Notes under the pieces: generated by a model
Databases searched by the model: none
What the model was told of the DNA's origin: nothing
The model's input: only the letters and a program-made list of their open reading frames with translations
NCBI GenBank assembly: GCA_938045195.1
Contig: CALINC010000083.1
Span: 1 to 9,959, forward strand
DNA: 9,959 nt
Source of the DNA: an uncultured Treponema sp.
GTDB taxonomy: Bacteria > Spirochaetota > Spirochaetia > Treponematales > Treponemataceae
Reading direction: 5' to 3'
Program-made: the position numbers and the translations under genes
Shown here: one piece after another, positions 6,942-9,959 of the stretch
How positions within the stretch are numbered: position 1 is the stretch's first letter
How the letters are laid out: each line of letters starts with the position of its first letter

Positions 6942-6951
6942 GGGGGGGGGG
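6942..6951. repeat. Homopolymer tract of ten G (C10 on the minus strand)
   Basis: Ten consecutive G directly abut the stop codon (6952-6954) of the nucleoside phosphorylase gene. Because the tract lies after the stop, length changes would not alter the protein. Confidence 0.95.
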
Positions 6952-7716
6952 TTATATATTGCATATTAAATCCAAAGCAAGGTGTAATGCTCTAGAGTGC
7001 GACGAAATTCCCCAATTCCTTTCATCATGTTCAGTAACATTTGCAAGCGAATCCGCAGTAAAAAAGAATTGACCAAATGATGCTCTTCTTTTTTGTGCGC
7101 ACGCAGCAAGTGCAGCACATTCCATTTCGACAGCAGAACAGCCTTCGCTTAATCTATACTGAACCATTTCCCGTGTTTCCCTAAAAAAACCATCTGTTGT
7201 CCAAGTTATGCACTCTTCAAATGGTATGTCTAATTTTTCAAAAACACCCTTAATTTCGCAAATCATTTTCTGATCGATTTCAATATATCGGGATGGTGGT
7301 AAATAATGGAATGATGTTCCCTCATCTCTCAATGCTTTTGTAGGAATAAGGAATGCATTTTCTTTTATATCCCTCAGAACACCACAAGAACCTGTTGCAA
7401 TTATTTTCTTACAACCACAAGCAATCAGCATGTCCAAAAGCTGAACGGACGCAGGTGCACCAATATTAGGACGAACAAGACATATTCTTTGCCCTTTATA
7501 CTCAACCACATATATATTTGTAATTCTACAGCAATTTTCAAATTCTTCGGCAATTATTGCATTGCTATTCATTGCGAATTCATCTACGCAGTCTCCTAAG
7601 AAAGCAAACACACACTTTTCCGGAAGTTTCAACTCTTCGCAACCATGATTTGGTTTAATTACCTCTATAGAAAAATTGTCATATTCAAGTATAGGAATTT
7701 CATTTTTTATTATCAT
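6952..7716 (-). CDS. Nucleoside phosphorylase (uridine phosphorylase/PNP-UDP family)
   Basis: The product belongs to the PNP/UDP nucleoside phosphorylase superfamily (COG2820-like), which splits a nucleoside with phosphate into base and (deoxy)ribose 1-phosphate in salvage. Visible motifs are NIGAPASVQLLD (about 85-95, phosphate side), IIATGSCGVL (105-114), RDEGTSFHY (130-138) and the ribose-binding VEMECAALA (196-204), followed by FFTADSL (about 218-224). The ATG at 7716 is preferred over the TTG at 7725, because GGAG lies 10 nt before the ATG but only 1 nt before the TTG. The protein is then 254 aa, normal for the family, and appears intact. The base preference cannot be told. It is the only clearly intact gene in the right half; a terminator follows it. 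Confidence 0.88.
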   Translation of the reverse strand: MIIKNEIPILEYDNFSIEVIKPNHGCEELKLPEKCVFAFLGDCVDEFAMNSNAIIAEEFENCCRITNIYVVEYKGQRICLVRPNIGAPASVQLLDMLIACGCKKIIATGSCGVLRDIKENAFLIPTKALRDEGTSFHYLPPSRYIEIDQKMICEIKGVFEKLDIPFEECITWTTDGFFRETREMVQYRLSEGCSAVEMECAALAACAQKRRASFGQFFFTADSLANVTEHDERNWGISSHSRALHLALDLICNI

Positions 7717-7764
7717 CTTCAGCAATCTCCTTTAAATATTAACTATTCATCAATTCATTATTTA

Positions 7765-8022
7765 TTAGTCCAAACGAGCGGGAAATAAAAATTTACCAAA
7801 CCGGCAACTTCTAATTTGCCAGCTAATAAGTTTACTCGTCAACTTATACACTTGCTTTATTTCTTTATTTTCTAATTTCCGGTTATTGAGTTCAGCTTTA
7901 ATTAACTCCGGAAATTTTTTACTAATATCCCTTAGAGCATTTCCTACCGATTTCCTAACATATTCACTCGTATCTTCTTTTAATGCGGCAATTCGTCTAA
8001 TAGCTTCATCCGGGTTTTTCAT
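7765..8022 (-). pseudogene. Truncated DNA alkylation repair (AlkD/COG4335-like HEAT-repeat) protein
   Basis: The 85-aa frame contains KNPDEAIRRIAALKEDTSEYV followed by RKSVGNALRDISKKFPELI, the HEAT-like repeat seen in DNA alkylation repair proteins of the AlkD/COG4335 type, which remove or flip alkylated bases. Full-length relatives are several times longer (over 200 aa), so most of the N-terminal region is missing. The C-terminal tail (SCRFGKFLFPARLD) does not look like the family. There is no good ribosome-binding site before the ATG at 8022, and the frame upstream shows no homology before reaching a stop. It lies 48 nt upstream of the phosphorylase on the same strand. A small expressed protein cannot be excluded, but a remnant is more likely. 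Confidence 0.6.
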
Positions 8023-8223
8023 ATAGACATCCCGATAAAATAATTGAAAACAGCGATGAGATATACACTATCGCTACAGCCCACTATATAGGTTAAAGTT
8101 CGGTTTCAGTCAAGAGGGCAAGAATGATTGATAATTGATAATGACACGGAAAGTTGTAAAATATAATGTAAAACGCTTGCAAACTTCATGGAAATCGGTA
8201 CACTGGATGACAGGATGGACGGT

Positions 8224-8508
8224 ATGCCGAATCTTCAAGTACGCAATATGGATGCCCGTTTATATAATTAGCTCCGTGTGAACGCAAAATTAGCAAATCG
8301 CTCAATCAGCCAGCATGTTATCACAATATTGCAGGAAAAAGCAAACAGTCCTCATACTGCTGTAAAAAATGCAGTCGATGAATTCCTTGCTTTAGGAGAT
8401 TGTTGGGGAGACGAACGAACTGCAGAAGAAATCGTATCCGAAATAAGAAACTCAAGAACAAACAAGTCTCAAAGCAAAACAGGAAAAGAAAGGCGAATGT
8501 CTTGCTGA
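8224..8508 (+). pseudogene. FitA/VapB-like RHH antitoxin, nonsense-mutated
   Basis: The ATG at 8224 opens a frame reading MPNLQVRNMDARLYN, a typical FitA/VapB ribbon-helix-helix start. It is halted by TAG at 8269-8271 and continues in the same frame with LRVNAKLANRSISQHVITIL, the rest of the DNA-binding domain, and then DEFLALGDCWGDERTAEEIV with SEIRNSRTN, the toxin-binding tail. The stop is one base from CAG, GAG or AAG. A restart at GTG 8278 would give 76 aa but has no ribosome-binding site and lacks the RHH beta strand. After about codon 81 the frame runs into the shifted toxin fragment and ends at 8508. TATAAT at 8162-8167 may be the old -10 box. Confidence 0.8.
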
Positions 8509-8626
8509 TATGGACTTACTGATTGCTGCTACGGCACTGTATATGAACATGACTTTAGTTACGAATAATACCAAACATTTTTCAAAGATAGAAAGTTTGC
8601 CGTTAGAAAATTGGTCAAAGGCTTGA
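8468..8626 (+). pseudogene. PIN-domain (VapC/FitB-like) toxin, C-terminal remnant
   Basis: In another frame from the antitoxin the sequence reads KAKQEKKGECLADMDLL and IAATALYMNMTLVTNNTKHF, then SKIESLPLENWSKA and TGA at 8624-8626. This is the C-terminal third of a PIN-domain endoribonuclease, including the ADMDLLIAA and LVTNN motifs with the late acidic residues. The N-terminal two thirds, with the first catalytic Asp and the following Glu, are gone. An internal deletion has joined the end of the antitoxin directly to this part near 8462-8468. The toxin must be inactive. Confidence 0.8.
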
Positions 8627-8672
8627 GTTCGTAATAGTAAAAAATGTATTTGTCAAAGCAACAGATTCTGCT

Positions 8673-9137
8673 TTACTCCGCGCGTTCAAATGTAACTTTT
8701 GTCGTTCCTAATTCCGATAAAAACGAAATATCATCATCCGTGTGTCCGATAGGCTGCTGTTCAAACATCTTATTATTTTGCTTGTATAAAATAACAAGGC
8801 TGCCGCGCGGCGCCAATAGGAAATATCTCCGATGCGGTATCCGGTATTTTTTGCTTGAGCAGTAGGCAGACTTCCCGTGCCCATACGGTAACACATTTCC
8901 CTGCCGTATAAATTTTCCATGTTAAGCGTCAACGGCATCATATCCCATAATTTTTTTTGCCGCCTCATTGTCATACAGCACAGCCGAAATAACCCGTGTT
9001 CCAACCGTAATTTTTACCTTCATTGTAGAAACCTCCTTCTGCTTTGTGCCGCCCGCCTGTGCTGCGAGATTTTCGGAACTGCACACGGCAAAAAACAGCA
9101 CCAAGCAAAATAAAAAGATATTGCGCATTTTAATCAT
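8673..9137 (-). pseudogene. Secreted cyclophilin-like fold protein, two compensating frameshifts
   Basis: The ATG at 9137 has GGAGG 7 nt upstream. An N-terminal signal (MIKMRNIFLFCLVLFFAVC) is followed by KVKITVGTRVISAVLYDNEAAKK, the start of the bacterial cyclophilin-like fold (Cyclophil_like2-type). The body MMPLTLNMENLYG, GTGSLPTAQAKNTGYRIGDI lies one frame away and APRGSLVILYKQNN to KVTFERAE returns to the first frame. The shifts map to an eight-A run (T8 on plus, 8951-8958; seven A would keep the frame) and to a lost G near 8813. Without them the protein is about 154 aa and complete. The family's function is not established. It follows the flavodoxin remnant by 41 nt. The indels may be mutation, slippage or sequencing error. 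Confidence 0.8.
9021..9038 (-). promoter_or_regulatory. Internal ribosome-binding site and second ATG in the cyclophilin-like gene
   Basis: A perfect AAGGAGG (9038-9032) lies 8 nt before an in-frame ATG (9023-9021) that begins MKVKITVGT, exactly where cytoplasmic members of this family start. Translation from here would skip the signal peptide. The motif also encodes Lys-Glu-Val, so chance remains possible. Confidence 0.5.
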
Positions 9138-9178
9138 AGTTTTTCCTCCGTAGTTGTAATGTGTATACTCCAGATAAT

Positions 9179-9680
9179 TTACTTCAGTTTAATGCCGTTA
9201 ATCCATTTCAATGTTTCACGTTTGGCTGCCGTTTGCGAATTTTGAGCCGTCTGTCCTCTTATTGCAAAACCGTTCAGCACAGTTGCTTTCGGACACTTTG
9301 CAGCAATGCTTCTTACCGTATTTGAAAGGCCGCTTCCGGCATGTGTGCAAAAGGGAATAATCGTTTTGCCTGCAAAATTACCGCTTTCCAAAAAGGTGTA
9401 CACTGCCATCGGCATATCTCCCCACCAGTTCGGATAGCCTAAAAAGATAATATCGTATCCGCTCAAGTCCGGAATTGGGGCGGCGAGCTTCGCCCGCGCC
9501 TTTTTCGACAAAACCTACGCCGTAATTTTCATCTGCACGCGGAAAATATGCGACCAAAATCTTTGCATCTTTTTTCGCTTCGGAAAGCACCGCTTGTGCA
9601 AATACCTTCGACGCACCGTTTCCAACAATAGCGGGCAGCAATGCTAAAAATCCCGCCAATAATAAAACCGTTTTTTTCAT
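9179..9680 (-). pseudogene. Secreted flavodoxin, internal deletion and frameshift
   Basis: Flavodoxins bind FMN and carry electrons; this one had a signal peptide (MKKTVLLLAGFLALLPAIVG to FAQA, residues 1-30) and would act outside the cytoplasm. The ATG at 9680 has AAGGAG 7 nt upstream. The first beta strand and phosphate region KILVAYFPRADENYGVGFVEKG (residues 40-61) is intact. At about 9490-9510 the frame changes and the sequence jumps to IPDLSGYDIIFLGYPNWWGD and TIIPFCTHAGSGLS, ending at 9179. Relatives have roughly 40-50 residues between these parts, so a deletion has removed that segment and shifted the frame. The cyclophilin-like gene follows, as expected of an operon. Confidence 0.85.
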
Positions 9681-9712
9681 GATAATACTCCTTATAAAAT
9701 GCGACGTTTGCC

Positions 9713-9898
9713 TTAAAGTCCTATCTTTTTAAGCCATGCTTTTACACTCGCTTCGTTAAAGCTGCTCGGGAATAGTTCTCCTGCAACCCAATTACCGGTC
9801 TTTGCAAGTTTTTCAAGCCGGTTTTTACTTTCGCCCGTACCTGTCGGCATCGACGTGCAAAATGCGATCACATTCTTGCCGGTAAAATTGTTCTTTAA
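9713..9898 (-). pseudogene. Second flavodoxin, C-terminal fragment cut by a palindrome
   Basis: From about 9898 the minus strand reads LKNNFTGKNVIAFCTSMPTG, then ESKNRLEKLAKTGNWVAGEL and VKAWLKKIGL with TAA at 9713-9715. This matches the last third of a flavodoxin of the same type as the next gene (compare FAGKTIIPFCTHAGSG there). Its upstream side ends exactly at the palindrome at 9899-9942, which introduces a TGA in this frame. Only 17 bases lie beyond the palindrome before the window edge, so the rest of the gene is outside or lost. It stands 32 nt upstream of the first flavodoxin, suggesting tandem flavodoxin genes in one operon. Confidence 0.75.
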
Positions 9899-9942
9899 AA
9901 TTCGACAGCCTCGAAATCTTCAGATTTCGAGGCTGTCGAATT
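9899..9942. repeat. Perfect palindromic element (copy 2) inside a flavodoxin gene
   Basis: Perfect 21-bp arms (9899-9919 and 9922-9942) close on a 2-nt loop. Read on the minus strand, the centre is ATCTGAAGAT and the right arm continues TTTCGAGGCTG. The length and perfection are far beyond chance. The element interrupts the flavodoxin frame. Its centre and flank resemble the stem-loop at 5558-5593, as expected for a REP-like or MITE-like family, though only two copies are visible. Confidence 0.85.
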
Positions 9943-9959
9943 CCGCCGTTTCGGAATGA

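Noticed and set aside
7717..7725. TTG start that would add three residues to the nucleoside phosphorylase
   Set aside because: It lies 1 nt from the GGAG, too close for initiation; the ATG at 7716 has a normal spacer.
8052..8075. Inverted repeat AGCGAT/ATCGCT with a 12-nt loop
   Set aside because: Six-base arms with a long loop are too weak, and no gene or promoter near it would give it a role.
8135..8167. Promoter for the dead antitoxin gene (TATAAT at 8162)
   Set aside because: The -10 box is perfect, but candidate -35 boxes have spacers of 15 or 21 nt, so it is only mentioned in the antitoxin entry.
8644..9153. Three plus-strand open frames
   Set aside because: They are antisense to the cyclophilin-like gene, which shows family motifs, a signal peptide and good ribosome-binding sites on the minus strand.

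Overview
This AT-rich window looks like a piece of a host-associated spirochaete chromosome, most likely an oral or gut Treponema. That is an inference from overall base composition and protein style, because no strictly diagnostic marker gene is present. It has two halves. Positions 1-5546 are conventional, gene-dense chromosome with intact genes. Positions about 5550-9959 are mostly wreckage of accessory genes with a few intact islands.

Left half: on the minus strand there is the first 520 codons of a large unrecognised protein that runs off the left edge, a tRNA-Ala(GGC) with its own strong promoter, the ribosome-associated GTPase HflX, a HicA-HicB type II toxin-antitoxin pair and a GNAT acetyltransferase. 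From a divergent promoter region (4097-4307) the plus strand carries a two-gene cassette. It encodes a 287-aa helical protein resembling DUF7674-type proteins and a 117-aa acidic protein, possibly an orphan immunity or defence-accessory pair.

Right half: a TetR-type regulator (plus) is broken by a missing 5' end, two stop codons and probable indels. Facing it are minus-strand remains of an esterase-like alpha/beta hydrolase, a short unassigned coding fragment and the last few codons of a cyclophilin-like protein. A terminator and a run of ten G precede an intact nucleoside phosphorylase. A truncated HEAT-repeat DNA-alkylation-repair-like gene and a dead FitA/VapB-PIN toxin-antitoxin locus follow. 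The right end carries minus-strand genes for a secreted cyclophilin-like protein (two compensating one-base frameshifts), a secreted flavodoxin (internal deletion plus frameshift) and the C-terminus of a second flavodoxin cut by a perfect palindrome.

Two stem-loops with the same CTGAAG centre (5558-5593 and 9899-9942) each lie exactly at the edge of a broken gene and may be members of one palindromic repeat family. The cyclophilin C-terminus occurs twice (6556-6594 and 8673-8705) and brackets the phosphorylase/alkylation-repair/toxin-antitoxin segment. A secreted flavodoxin-cyclophilin-hydrolase redox/detoxification cluster with a TetR regulator may therefore once have stood here and was duplicated or interrupted before it decayed.
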